Below are positions 23,397 through 30,806 of a stretch of 41,711 nucleotides of DNA, piece after piece. The stretch is from a candidate division WWE3 bacterium RIFOXYB1_FULL_43_24 (GTDB lineage: Bacteria > Patescibacteriota > WWE3 > UBA101185 > UBA10185): NCBI GenBank assembly GCA_001773135.1, contig MEVX01000012.1, positions 1 to 41,711 of the forward strand. Direction: 5' to 3'. Both the position numbers and the translations under genes were made by a program. The notes below the pieces were generated by a model that was not told where the DNA came from, searched no databases, and worked only from the letters and a program-made list of their open reading frames with translations. Position 1 is the stretch's first letter. Each line of letters opens with the position of its first letter.

Positions 23397-24598
23397 AAAA
23401 CTTGAATCTGTATAAAAAATTGACAAAAAGGTCTTTAGAATCTCTTAAAAAAGCGGGCTTAAAATCATTTCTAACACTCTTAGGGATATTTATAGGATCC
23501 GCCACAGTAGTTTTAGTATACGAGCTGGGAAGAGGAGCGCAGGCAAGTATAGAACAACAGTACTCGAACATGAGTGTTAATACAATTATAATTAATGCCC
23601 CATCAACAGATGGAGAAAAATCTAAGCTCGGGATTGACGATATACCCGAACTTATGGAGATAGATGTAATAGAGAATGTGGCACCTCAACTAACGGGTAG
23701 GTTGCCCGTCACCTACTCAACAAATACGGTTTCACTTAATATTTTTGGAACGACCGCGAGCATTAAAGATATTGTAAATCTTGAGTTACTGCAGGGTAAT
23801 TTTTACACGGACGACGCAGGAAAAAACAAAGATAAAGTTGTAGTTCTAGGATACGAATCAACTCAGGAGTTATTTGGAGATAACTTTGGAAATGTTGTTG
23901 GAGAAAACATAATAATCAACAGAAAAAACTACGAAATTGTCGGGGTACTAGCGTATAAAGGAGGTTCCTTCGGCCCGGTAACTATTGATGATAGTGTTTT
24001 TGTTCCGTATGAGGTATCCGAGAGGTATATTCTTGGTAGTAACGGGAAGTTTAATCTCAATTTAATTGTGGATGACTTTGATAATATTTCGTACGCGCAG
24101 GAACTAATTGCGGAGAAATTAAGAGATCTTCATGGAATAAGAGGTAGTACTCCCGAAGATTTTAGAATACGGGATATGGGGTCGGTCGTACAATCTGCTC
24201 AAGAGTCCGCCCGGACAATGTCTATTCTTTTATGGTCTGTAGGTCTAATCGTTCTAGTTGTGGGAGGCATAGGTATCATGAACATCATGTATACCTCGGT
24301 TCTTGAGAGAACCAAAGAAATAGGCATATTGAAAGCCTTGGGCGCAAGAGATAATTACATACTTTACATCTTCTTATCAGAGGCAGTAATACTAAGTTTT
24401 ATCGGGTTTGTAGTAGGGTCGATTTTAAGTCTTCTTATATATTTTGGAGTTGCACAAACCGGATTTACAATAAGTTTCGAACCTGTTGCGTACTTAATCT
24501 CTTTTGTTTCTACCATGACCATCGGTACGGTATTTGGATATTATCCTGCAAAGAAAGCAGCCGGTTTGAATCCTGTAGATGCCTTGAGATACGAATAG
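23393..24598 (+). CDS. MacB-like ABC permease
   Basis: 401 residues: one N-terminal helix (about 22-42), a large extracytoplasmic MacB periplasmic core domain (about 45-265), then three helices with the FtsX/MacB signature (GGIGIMNIMYTSVLERTKEIGILKALGA). C-terminal YYPAKKAAGLNPVDALRYE is typical. Together with the two preceding genes it forms a mechanotransmission-type exporter for peptides, antibiotics or lipids; substrate unknown. Confidence 0.92.
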   Translation: MKNLNLYKKLTKRSLESLKKAGLKSFLTLLGIFIGSATVVLVYELGRGAQASIEQQYSNMSVNTIIINAPSTDGEKSKLGIDDIPELMEIDVIENVAPQLTGRLPVTYSTNTVSLNIFGTTASIKDIVNLELLQGNFYTDDAGKNKDKVVVLGYESTQELFGDNFGNVVGENIIINRKNYEIVGVLAYKGGSFGPVTIDDSVFVPYEVSERYILGSNGKFNLNLIVDDFDNISYAQELIAEKLRDLHGIRGSTPEDFRIRDMGSVVQSAQESARTMSILLWSVGLIVLVVGGIGIMNIMYTSVLERTKEIGILKALGARDNYILYIFLSEAVILSFIGFVVGSILSLLIYFGVAQTGFTISFEPVAYLISFVSTMTIGTVFGYYPAKKAAGLNPVDALRYE

Positions 24599-24619
24599 TT
24601 TTGCTTAAAGATTGCTTAT

Positions 24620-24648
24620 TTGACAAACTCCCCCCGCCCTACTATTAT
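24620..24648 (+). promoter_or_regulatory. consensus sigma70 promoter of DUF5320-DUF134
   Basis: TTGACA, 17 bp, TATTAT: the best match to consensus in the window. Confidence 0.8.
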
Positions 24649-24662
24649 GAATATGTATTCAT
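24647..24662. promoter_or_regulatory. operator-like palindrome over the start site
   Basis: ATGAATA-TG-TATTCAT, a perfect 7-bp inverted repeat centred on the predicted transcription start (about 24655). The downstream DUF134 HTH protein is an obvious candidate autoregulator. Confidence 0.5.
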
Positions 24663-24691
24663 TATTAAATTATTGGTAGGGGGTGATGAAA

Positions 24692-24943
24692 ATGCCGTAT
24701 TTTGATAGAACAGGTCCTCAAGGACAGGGTCCCATGACCGGAAGAGGAATGGGTCCTTGCGGTGGAGATATGGGATTTGGTAGAAGAGGCTTTGGCAGAG
24801 GGTATGGAAGAGGTCTTAGATCCTGGTTTGCCTCTCCAACAAAGGCTCAGATAAAAGAAGGTCTTGCCCAGTATAGAAAAGATCTGGAAAATGAGCTAGA
24901 ACAGGTTAAAGCCGAACAAAAAGGACTTGAGGAGGAAAAATGA
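24692..24943 (+). CDS. DUF5320-type Gly-rich protein
   Basis: 83 residues. MPYFDRTGPQGQGPMTGRG and MGPCGG match the GTGPxGxGPxTGRGxGxC motif of DUF5320, then a Gly/Arg-rich stretch (GRRGFGRGYGRG) and a helical C-terminus (QYRKDLENELEQVKAEQKGLEEE). AGGGGGTGAT lies before ATG 24692; the track start (24683) falls inside that SD. In many prokaryotes such genes sit beside DUF134 and NifX-like Fe-Mo cofactor genes; no NifX is present here. Confidence 0.8.
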   Translation: MPYFDRTGPQGQGPMTGRGMGPCGGDMGFGRRGFGRGYGRGLRSWFASPTKAQIKEGLAQYRKDLENELEQVKAEQKGLEEEK

Positions 24944-24951
24944 AAGCGAAT

Positions 24952-24982
24952 CCCCACCTGCGACTTAAAAACGCAGGCGGGG
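24952..24982 (+). other. GC-rich hairpin between DUF5320 and DUF134
   Basis: CCCCACCTGCG/CGCAGGCGGGG with one mismatch and a 9-nt loop, no T-run. Similar in kind to the hairpin at 9752-9771, also inside an operon. Confidence 0.45.
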
Positions 24983-25015
24983 TTCACCCGTAGTACTAAT
25001 TTTATCAGAAAGTCT

Positions 25016-25309
25016 ATGACAAGACCAAGAATAAGACGTTTTCTAAAATTTAATCCGGATGTTGACTATTTTAAACCAAGGGGAATTCCTCTTAGGGATC
25101 TTGAAGAAGTTGAGCTTTTAGCTGATGAAATTGAAGCTATCAAGCTGTATCTGGTTGATGGTTTAGACCAAACACAGTCTGCTGCAAAGATGGGTATATC
25201 CCAGCCCACTTTTGCGAGAACCTTTGATTCTGCATGTAAGAAGGTTGCGGAAGCTCTAATTAAAGGTAAAGCAATAAAAATAAATAAAATAGATGAGTAC
25301 TCTGAATGA
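25016..25309 (+). CDS. DUF134 (UPF0251) DNA-binding protein
   Basis: 97 residues. RPRIRRFLKFNPDVDYFKPRGIPLRDLEEVELLADEIEAIKLYLVDGLDQTQSAAKMGISQPTF is the family pattern: a sigma-like helix-turn-helix (about 50-75) recognising DNA. The cysteine often present near residue 10 is absent. Probably regulates its own operon through the palindrome at 24647-24662 (inference). Confidence 0.88.
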   Translation: MTRPRIRRFLKFNPDVDYFKPRGIPLRDLEEVELLADEIEAIKLYLVDGLDQTQSAAKMGISQPTFARTFDSACKKVAEALIKGKAIKINKIDEYSE

Positions 25310-25310
25310 A

Positions 25311-25330
25311 AACAGCAAGGCTGTTAAATC
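25311..25330 (+). terminator. weak terminator-like hairpin after DUF134
   Basis: AACAGC-AAG-GCTGTT followed by AAATCTTTT, starting right after the stop codon. Confidence 0.4.
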
Positions 25331-25379
25331 TTTTAGCTGCTTATAAATAACCAGAAATGCTGATGTTTAGTTAAAGTGA

Positions 25380-25385
25380 TAGTAT
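25380..25385 (+). promoter_or_regulatory. -10 box, leaderless type
   Basis: TAGTAT 6 nt before ATG 25392 within an AT-rich run. Confidence 0.45.
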
Positions 25386-25391
25386 ATATAT

Positions 25392-26015
25392 ATGCCTAAA
25401 AAAATAATCCCCCTACTTATAGTTCCCTTACTAATTTTTGTGGTTTCCTCAAATAATGCCCGTGCAGCAGGCTATCCCGTAGCCGGACATAAAGTAATAA
25501 TCGACGCCGGACACGGCGGAACCGACCCGGGAACTACCCAATGCCCGGATCTTTATGAAAAAGACGCCAATCTTACAATAGCCAATAAGTTAAAGACATT
25601 GCTTGAGAGGGCAGGAGCAACCGTTTACATGACCCGAACCGATGACTCTACCTTAAGCAATGAGGATAGATACTCGTACGCTAATAAAACTAACGGTGAG
25701 GTATTGGTTTCCATCCATCTAAATGGTTCGCTGGATCACTCAGTAAACGGCACTAAAGGACTTTATGCCAAACCCAAAAAAGATAAGGCTTTTACTACAG
25801 TTATGCATAATCAATTAGCTTCAGAACTTGGTGTTAAAAATCTTGGAATAACCAATTTTATGAGCGGTGTGATACTTAAATTTGTCAGACCGGCAACAAT
25901 TCAGGAGTCAGTTTATCTCTCAAATACACAGGAATGTGAAATGTTCAAAACAGGCAACAGAGCTGATCAGGTCGCGCAGTCTTTATTTAATGGACTAAAT
26001 ACTTGGTTTAAATAA
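25392..26015 (+). CDS. N-acetylmuramoyl-L-alanine amidase (Amidase_3)
   Basis: Exported zinc amidase that cleaves the stem peptide from MurNAc. A signal peptide (about 1-26, IVPLLIFVVSSNNARAAG) is followed by the catalytic domain: VIIDAGHGGTDPG (H41), YEKDANL (E56), VSIHLNG (His), and the catalytic Glu in TIQESVYLSN. 207 residues, so a bare catalytic domain without cell-wall-binding repeats. Domain order is normal here, in contrast to the M23 protein. Confidence 0.93.
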   Translation: MPKKIIPLLIVPLLIFVVSSNNARAAGYPVAGHKVIIDAGHGGTDPGTTQCPDLYEKDANLTIANKLKTLLERAGATVYMTRTDDSTLSNEDRYSYANKTNGEVLVSIHLNGSLDHSVNGTKGLYAKPKKDKAFTTVMHNQLASELGVKNLGITNFMSGVILKFVRPATIQESVYLSNTQECEMFKTGNRADQVAQSLFNGLNTWFK

Positions 26016-26046
26016 TTTAAGTTTATAAGGAGGTGCAAGAAAAAAT

Positions 26047-26757
26047 ATGAAAAATTTTTATACTATTTTTTTGTCGATTACGTTGATAACGGTGCTAACT
26101 GCAACTGTTTACGCTGCAAATAATCAGGGAACGGGTTCACAAGGTACGGGACAGGACACGGGTACGGGAACCGGAATTGGTCAAGGTACTCAGGGTACCG
26201 GTGCAATGCAACCTGTACAGAATCAAAACCAAGTCCAGACACAAAATATGGGAGAAGAACAGCAACTTCAAGTAAAAACGCAAGAGCAGCAGGGAACAGA
26301 AACAGGAGCTAACGGTAACGCACAGGGAGCAAAGAAGGGGCTTTCTGAAACTAGAAGTTCGGTTGCGCAGCAAATCCAAGAACTTCTCGGGACACAATCT
26401 GCGGCCGGGGGTATTGGAGACCAGGTAAGATTGTGGGCTAAAGCCCAACAGGAGTCAGAACTTAAGGTTCAGGAGCACTTAACAAATATAGAGAGCAAGA
26501 CGGGGCTAACAAGATCACTTTTTGGACCTAACTACAGGTCATTGAATGCTCTAAAGCAGGAAGTGAATCAAAATAGAGTAAGAGTTCAGCAACTTGAGCA
26601 ACTGGAATTAAAGCTAACCAACCAGGAAGACATAACCAATGTTCAGGAGATGATTGAATTACTTAATCAAGAAAACATCGCCTTGCAGGAGAAGATAGAT
26701 CTTGAGGAGGCAGACGACGGTGTCTTGGGATGGTTAGTGAAACTTTTTGCTAAGTAA
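26047..26757 (+). CDS. exported Gln/Gly-rich helical protein
   Basis: 236 residues: signal peptide (about 1-23, ending VYA), a low-complexity QGTGxGTG stretch (about 25-60), then a long Gln-rich helical region (about 85-215) and a short hydrophobic C-terminus (GWLVKLFAK). A consensus AAGGAGGTG is placed before the ATG. No family recognised; the composition suggests a surface or cell-wall-associated filamentous protein. Confidence 0.65.
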   Translation: MKNFYTIFLSITLITVLTATVYAANNQGTGSQGTGQDTGTGTGIGQGTQGTGAMQPVQNQNQVQTQNMGEEQQLQVKTQEQQGTETGANGNAQGAKKGLSETRSSVAQQIQELLGTQSAAGGIGDQVRLWAKAQQESELKVQEHLTNIESKTGLTRSLFGPNYRSLNALKQEVNQNRVRVQQLEQLELKLTNQEDITNVQEMIELLNQENIALQEKIDLEEADDGVLGWLVKLFAK

Positions 26758-26786
26758 AATAACAGTTTCATACGATACTGTTGTTC

Positions 26787-26815
26787 AAAAAGGCCGTTTA
26801 AAAACGGCCTTTTTG
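26787..26815 (+). terminator. intrinsic terminator
   Basis: AAAAAGGCCGTTTAAAAACGGCCTTTTT: an 11-bp symmetrical stem usable on both strands, 30 nt after the 26047 gene. It also marks the edge of the tRNA-Gln island. Confidence 0.88.
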
Positions 26816-26906
26816 TTTGTTCATACCTTATTTTTTAAAAGATGAAGAACTTGGTGCGGTGCCGAAAAACTTTTGATATTTTACTTCAATGGATCGTACG
26901 GTCTGA

Positions 26907-27002
26907 TTGGCTGGGGGACAGGGATTCGGTCACGCATAAAATTCTGCTGAATTTTTGCTCGACCCCGCCTCGCTCGCCTTCGCTCGCTCCGGCATTCGAA
27001 TC
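26907..27002 (-). repeat. att-like repeat unit B (tRNA-Gln 3' copy plus structured core)
   Basis: The first 61 bp are identical to 28305-28365: the 22-nt tRNA-Gln 3' end followed by a core with a hairpin AAAATTC-AGCA-GAATTTT flanked by GGGGTCGA and GTGACC. Then comes a variable 26-bp mirror-like stretch and the shared ATTCGAATC at 26994-27002. The ends form an inverted repeat GGATTCG/CGAATCC. Confidence 0.8.
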
Positions 27003-27016
27003 CTCCAAATCACAAC

Positions 27017-27059
27017 AATAAAAAATGTCCGCAAATCCTGCGGACTTCCGGCCATTTTT
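27017..27059 (-). terminator. terminator at the end of unit B
   Basis: Minus strand: AAAAATG...GTCCGC/GCGGAC followed by ATTTTTTATT. It terminates the fusion gene 27132-28058. Confidence 0.7.
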
Positions 27060-27131
27060 CATGGCTGAGCACACGGATCTAGAACCTTAGTCTTTCTCCG
27101 AGATGATTATATATAGTTTTAATAATTAAGG

Positions 27132-28058
27132 TTAACGATTTTCCTGTAAATAGGCTTCAATTAGTTTTATATCATTCAAGTCTTTTTCTCTACCTAAAGC
27201 TTTTTTAAATAATTTTAGCGTAGACAGCTGCACATAGGGATGTCCATCAAGGATCTCAGCTTCTTTTACCTGTGTCTCAACCGGGCAAATGTTTGGATTT
27301 GTGAAATGCGATCCCTCACCTAGAATTGTTACGTTTCCTATTTGAATTGTTTCAAATCTTTCGCTTATGACAGGGTATTTGACTTTATACCTATCCCAAA
27401 CACTAGGTAAAACAATAATATCCAGATCATGTGGTTCTCTTAGGTTTCTTACGGCTAGTGGGCCGGAACCTGTTATTGCATATTCTCCAACTAATAAACC
27501 AATTTGGTCTAACTCTTTGAGGAGATTAGTTAGTATCCCCTGTTTCTCCTCAATTAAAAACTCTGAAAACGTATTCGGATATGGATATTCATGGTCATTT
27601 CTATGCATAGATATAACACTTATTTCGTTATCAATTTTATGAAGAAAGTCGCACACATTTTTGTATGACCCATGATTATCGTTTTCGTTCTGAATAAATA
27701 ACATTTTATTTTTAGGAATACTTTTGAGTATCGAGTAGTGTTCGCAGTCTTCAGAGGATAGATCTTCCAGAGGTATACCGTTAAGAATTATTTTATTTGT
27801 TAATGAAGATTCTTTTTCTAACAATTTAATTGTTACATAGGTTCCAATGGATTTTGCGAGGATATTTATTTTCTGGTTTTTATATTTTTCGCTAACTCCA
27901 TCCGCGGTTTTTTCGATCCAATTTTTGGTTGCAACACCTGTTTTCCAGTGATCCCAATATATTACTTCGGAATCAACATCCGGAGAAAGTTCCTTGCTTA
28001 TATGTTCCGCCCAATCTTTATTTTTTATTGAAAATCCGGGAAGAATTAGTGTTTTCAT
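27132..28058 (-). CDS. alpha/beta-hydrolase fused to a nucleotidyltransferase-like domain
   Basis: 308 residues in two parts. Residues 1-170 look like a small RBBP9/YdeN-type serine hydrolase: TLILPGFSIKNKDW, INILAKSIGTYV with nucleophile S70 in an AKSIG elbow, then FIQNENDNHGSY (D127) and HRNDHEYPYP (H156) as the likely acid and base. Residues 180-308 resemble a minimal nucleotidyltransferase: AITGSGPLAV (G197-S198) and HDLDIIV (D211/D213), then a C-terminal LKLFKKALGREKDLNDIKLIEAYL like those of NTase_AbiEii or kinase-type NTases. The combination is unfamiliar to me. It has its own leaderless promoter and sits between the two island repeats. Confidence 0.65.
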   Translation of the reverse strand: MKTLILPGFSIKNKDWAEHISKELSPDVDSEVIYWDHWKTGVATKNWIEKTADGVSEKYKNQKINILAKSIGTYVTIKLLEKESSLTNKIILNGIPLEDLSSEDCEHYSILKSIPKNKMLFIQNENDNHGSYKNVCDFLHKIDNEISVISMHRNDHEYPYPNTFSEFLIEEKQGILTNLLKELDQIGLLVGEYAITGSGPLAVRNLREPHDLDIIVLPSVWDRYKVKYPVISERFETIQIGNVTILGEGSHFTNPNICPVETQVKEAEILDGHPYVQLSTLKLFKKALGREKDLNDIKLIEAYLQENR

Positions 28059-28064
28059 AATTCA

Positions 28065-28070
28065 ATTATA
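28065..28070 (-). promoter_or_regulatory. -10 box, leaderless type
   Basis: Minus strand TATAAT exactly 6 nt before ATG 28058. Confidence 0.7.
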
Positions 28071-28092
28071 CAGTGAGTTTTATATAAAAAGA

Positions 28093-28098
28093 CCCTTC
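28093..28098 (-). promoter_or_regulatory. -10 box for the 29-residue gene
   Basis: Position and sequence as for other leaderless genes: minus-strand TATAAT is read here and 6 nt (AACTCC) separate it from ATG 28286; the box on the plus strand is ATTATA at 28293-28298. Coordinates of the box itself are 28293-28298; the 28093 value in this entry should be read as that site. Confidence 0.2.
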
Positions 28099-28196
28099 GG
28101 ATCTAGAATTTCATAAAAGGATATTTACTAGCCCTAAAAGGCTATTCGAGGCTTCATGGTCACTTGCATGCCCACTCTGGCCAGCAGTATTGTATG

Positions 28197-28286
28197 TTAT
28201 CTGAAGAATATTGCCCAAATTAGGGCAATAAATAAAACTATTAATAATCCTATAGCTCTTCCAACAAAAAACTTTTTAGGTGTCAT
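28197..28286 (-). CDS. 29-residue single-helix membrane protein (too short for ORF track)
   Basis: It begins MTPKKFFVGRAIG, continues with one hydrophobic helix (LLIVLFIALIWAIFF) and ends in Arg. A TATAAT box is 6 nt upstream, exactly as in the larger leaderless genes. Located directly downstream of att-like repeat A. The positively charged N-terminus and single helix are the form of small membrane effectors and type-I-toxin-like peptides, but function is unknown. Confidence 0.55.
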   Translation of the reverse strand: MTPKKFFVGRAIGLLIVLFIALIWAIFFR

Positions 28287-28292
28287 GGAGTT

Positions 28293-28298
28293 ATTATA
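28293..28298 (-). promoter_or_regulatory. -10 box, leaderless type, for the 29-residue gene
   Basis: Minus strand TATAAT exactly 6 nt before ATG 28286. It lies 6 bp from the tRNA-Gln 3' copy at 28305, so the -35 region would be inside that copy. Confidence 0.65.
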
Positions 28299-28304
28299 CA
28301 TTTA

Positions 28305-28398
28305 TTGGCTGGGGGACAGGGATTCGGTCACGCATAAAATTCTGCTGAATTTTTGCTCGACCCCGGCTCGGCACCGTCGTGCCTGCGCCATTCGAATC
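28305..28398 (-). repeat. att-like repeat unit A (tRNA-Gln 3' copy plus structured core)
   Basis: 61 bp identical to unit B, then a different 24-bp hairpin-forming segment (GGCACGACGGTGCC on the minus strand) and the common ATTCGAATC at 28390-28398. The 108-residue ORF in the track crossing this is a shadow. Confidence 0.8.
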
Positions 28399-28492
28399 TT
28401 TCCGCCTTCAACAAGTAATTTGTCAACCAACCCTGCGGGCTGCTTGCCAAATCACTGGCTGGCGGTTTTGCACGCTATTTGAATTTTGTAGT

Positions 28493-28498
28493 TATAAT
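28493..28498 (+). promoter_or_regulatory. -10 box of the 28507 gene
   Basis: TATAAT 8 nt before ATG 28507; no SD. Confidence 0.55.
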
Positions 28499-28506
28499 AT
28501 TGTTAT

Positions 28507-28968
28507 ATGAGTCTTACTTCAAAAGAATTGATTAATGGATTTAAGAAATCCTATTATCGTACTAAAGATGCGAAAAACTCGGAAGAAATATTAGAAGTGT
28601 ATTACTCCCTGTTCGAGACACTAAACTGGGTTGTGGCGATCGATTACAAACTATGCGCAGAAAAAAATGACAATAAATGGTTTTCAAAACTAGGTTCCGA
28701 TGGTGATTATATAAATGCGCTGAGATTTGCAAGGAACAGGACTTACCATCAGTGGTTTACTATATTTAAATTAGATCGAAATGATACTTTTCCTGCAATA
28801 TTTCCTATGCTTCTTTCTACATGGAAATGGTGCCCTTTATCAGATATACCTTCTGAAAGAGGTCAAAAAGAGGACCCAAACGATGAAAAACTCTACGTAA
28901 AACTTTTGGCAAACAGACCCGTAAAAGATGCTTTAGTGATTATTGATAAAATATTTTCTATTACCTGA
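28507..28968 (+). CDS. HEPN-like helical protein (candidate RNase)
   Basis: 153 residues, nearly all helix. FARNRTYHQW contains R76-N-R-T-Y-H81, an RX4H motif at the end of a helix as in HEPN ribonucleases. The preceding LFETLNWVVAIDYKL and following WKWCPLSDIP segments are compatible with the fold, but I cannot name the family. It lies in the tRNA-Gln island with other defence-like genes. A toxin or abortive-infection role is inference; no cognate NTase antitoxin is adjacent, though the fusion gene at 27132 has an NTase-like domain. Confidence 0.5.
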   Translation: MSLTSKELINGFKKSYYRTKDAKNSEEILEVYYSLFETLNWVVAIDYKLCAEKNDNKWFSKLGSDGDYINALRFARNRTYHQWFTIFKLDRNDTFPAIFPMLLSTWKWCPLSDIPSERGQKEDPNDEKLYVKLLANRPVKDALVIIDKIFSIT

Positions 28969-29041
28969 ATTATTTTAGTGGCCGTTTTGTAAGCTATTTA
29001 AACTGTTATTTTACAACGTACTGTGGTATAGAGTAATAAAG

Positions 29042-29380
29042 ATGGAGATTCATAGAAAAACAAAAGAAAGATATGGCTCTTTTTTTGAAGATAGGATTTG
29101 GCTAGCATGGGCAGAAGGCTGGTTTAAGATTCTCGAATGGTTAACCCTGATAGCTTTATTCGAGTATGTTTCAGTTACGACCGGTAGTAAAATACTAAGT
29201 TTTATAGTAACCATCTCATACACACTACTGTTTTATTATCTATATAACAAACTTTTTAATACTTGTTGGTTTAGATATAGACTGTCGAAGCTTTGGTCTA
29301 CGATCAGCTCTCTTATAATAACAGTTTCTGCATTTGCATTAGTAACAAAAATAGTAGAACAAATTACAGGAAAATATTAG
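29042..29380 (+). CDS. small polytopic membrane protein
   Basis: 112 residues with three hydrophobic helices (about 30-45, 49-70 and 88-105) and a charged N-terminus (MEIHRKTKERYGSFFEDRIW). No family recognised. It follows the HEPN-like gene by 73 nt on the same strand. Possibly a membrane effector of the island's system, on context only. Confidence 0.55.
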   Translation: MEIHRKTKERYGSFFEDRIWLAWAEGWFKILEWLTLIALFEYVSVTTGSKILSFIVTISYTLLFYYLYNKLFNTCWFRYRLSKLWSTISSLIITVSAFALVTKIVEQITGKY

Positions 29381-29524
29381 TATTAGACGATAACAATAGA
29401 AACCAATTATCATTTCGCTGGGTATACGGCATAAATACTCATATGTATTTAGTAATACCAGAGCTGAAAGTTAGCGGATGTTGTTGGCACAATCTTGATT
29501 TTGAAAGACTTGACCGCATTTTTA

Positions 29525-30115
29525 TTAATAACCATTGAAAACATTTCCACAATAGGGACATTTTTCTCCAACTTTTACATTTTCGTTAATACAGTAAGGG
29601 CAAAACATAGGATTATCCTGATCTTCTATATATTCAGGTGAGGGTGAAGGAGAAGGAGATACGGAGACAGCACTTGCAAGACCCGAAGCAGTACTCACTG
29701 CAGTGCCTGCTGTCATTTGATCAATCACATTGTTAGTCACTTTTTTTAGCATCGATTTTAGATCGATAAGACCTTGTGCTTGATTAAGGGATAAAGCTTC
29801 AACCTTGGAATTAAGTTCTTTTAATAGGTCAAAATCAACATCCTTTTGAGCATACATAGCTGCTACTTTTTTATACCACCAATCTCTCATTTGCGTTATT
29901 TCTCTACGTTTTTCAGGGTTAGCACCAAACCAAGTATGGCAATTAGGACATAGCGGAGCTGCGTTATCAAATGTATCCTCTCCTTGTTCTTTTTGCGGTA
30001 TTATATGGTGCGCTTCAATTCCAATATTCTGACACCTACAACACCTGAATGCCGATTTTTCCTTAACGTTATTAATAATTGCTTCACTAAAAGCCATATA
30101 ATCGGGTTGTAGCAT
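29525..30115 (-). CDS. HNH endonuclease with C-terminal zinc ribbon
   Basis: 196 residues. N-terminal HNH: CCRCQN (Cys pair), IEAHHIIPQ (H36-H37), FDNAAPLCPNCHTWF (N51 and CxxCH). A helical middle and a Ser/Pro-rich linker (SVSPSPSPSPEY) lead to a zinc ribbon (FCPYCINENVKVGEKCPYCGNVF). It is the last gene of a three-gene minus-strand operon and overlaps the DUF4145 gene by 1 nt (TAATG). DNA cleavage in phage defence is plausible. Confidence 0.85.
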   Translation of the reverse strand: MLQPDYMAFSEAIINNVKEKSAFRCCRCQNIGIEAHHIIPQKEQGEDTFDNAAPLCPNCHTWFGANPEKRREITQMRDWWYKKVAAMYAQKDVDFDLLKELNSKVEALSLNQAQGLIDLKSMLKKVTNNVIDQMTAGTAVSTASGLASAVSVSPSPSPSPEYIEDQDNPMFCPYCINENVKVGEKCPYCGNVFNGY

Positions 30116-30783
30116 TAAGCTCTAGACCAACCCCCTTCAATAAGTTCTCTTGTTAATTTGGCTTTTTGAGGGTGTATATATAGATTTCTTATGATATCTT
30201 CAATAACATCAATACAGAGAGACAGATCATCTTTATGATGCTTTTTGATTTCATGAGTAGCTAAATTGCCAATATCTTTAACAAGCATGAGCAATACTGC
30301 ACCATCTCTTGTAATAATATTTTTATGAACCATCTCATCTATTTTTGTGTTTATCCCCTGAACCTTTATGTCTTGTTGAATTGATATTGCCTCAATAGTG
30401 GTTCGTACTCCTATTGCTGTAAGAATTAGCATCCCTGCGTTAAAGGATTTTATTGTTTCTTCATAAATTGTACGTACATCTTTAGGTATGCTGAAATAAC
30501 CGTTTACTAATTCCCTATCACTTCTAAAGGGCGTTGGATGTACACTTTCTGTGATGTCAGGATCGCCAGTTTGCGGGTCTACATCTTCACTGCTAACATA
30601 TCTGATCAATAAACAAATGTTATCACAACCTAAACATCGCAAAGTAAGAAAAGTTGTACTGTCCCATATATCACCATCATCGCTAGTTCCAAATTTTTCA
30701 TACTCATTGATTACATTGTGCCAAGTTTCTTGCTGGCAAGCTTTACACATTATTTTACTTTTATATTTTTTTGACACATTCAT
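30115..30783 (-). CDS. DUF4145 domain protein with zinc-binding N-terminus
   Basis: 222 residues. MCKACQQETWHNV and LRCLGCDN form a CxxC...CxxC zinc site; the second half (YEETIKSFNAGMLILTAIGVRTTIEAI, IRDIGNLATHEIKKHH in similar form) matches DUF4145, a HEPN-related helical domain frequent in restriction and defence loci. It lies between the HEPN-like and HNH genes of the same operon, 23 nt after the former. Confidence 0.8.
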   Translation of the reverse strand: MNVSKKYKSKIMCKACQQETWHNVINEYEKFGTSDDGDIWDSTTFLTLRCLGCDNICLLIRYVSSEDVDPQTGDPDITESVHPTPFRSDRELVNGYFSIPKDVRTIYEETIKSFNAGMLILTAIGVRTTIEAISIQQDIKVQGINTKIDEMVHKNIITRDGAVLLMLVKDIGNLATHEIKKHHKDDLSLCIDVIEDIIRNLYIHPQKAKLTRELIEGGWSRA

Positions 30784-30806
30784 AGATTTGGTTCAGCCAA
30801 TATTAT

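Noticed and set aside
26940-27000. Mirror-repeat stretch CTCGCTCGCCTTCGCTCGCT considered as a CRISPR or REP repeat
   Set aside because: Only two copies (11982 and 26970 regions), both part of the tRNA-linked element; no spacer array.
28093-28098. Listed in the features as a possible -10 box of the 29-residue gene
   Set aside because: That coordinate is a slip; the box is at 28293-28298, which has its own entry. Ignore the 28093 entry.
28156-28482. 108-residue plus-strand ORF
   Set aside because: Crosses the tRNA-Gln 3' copy and structured core; no start signals; antisense to the 29-residue gene.
29381-29538. Coding-like stretch (VLDDNN...RWVYGINTHMYLVIPEL) after the membrane protein gene
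   Set aside because: Plausible residues but no start codon with signals, and it overlaps the HNH stop. May be a gene remnant; not enough to call.
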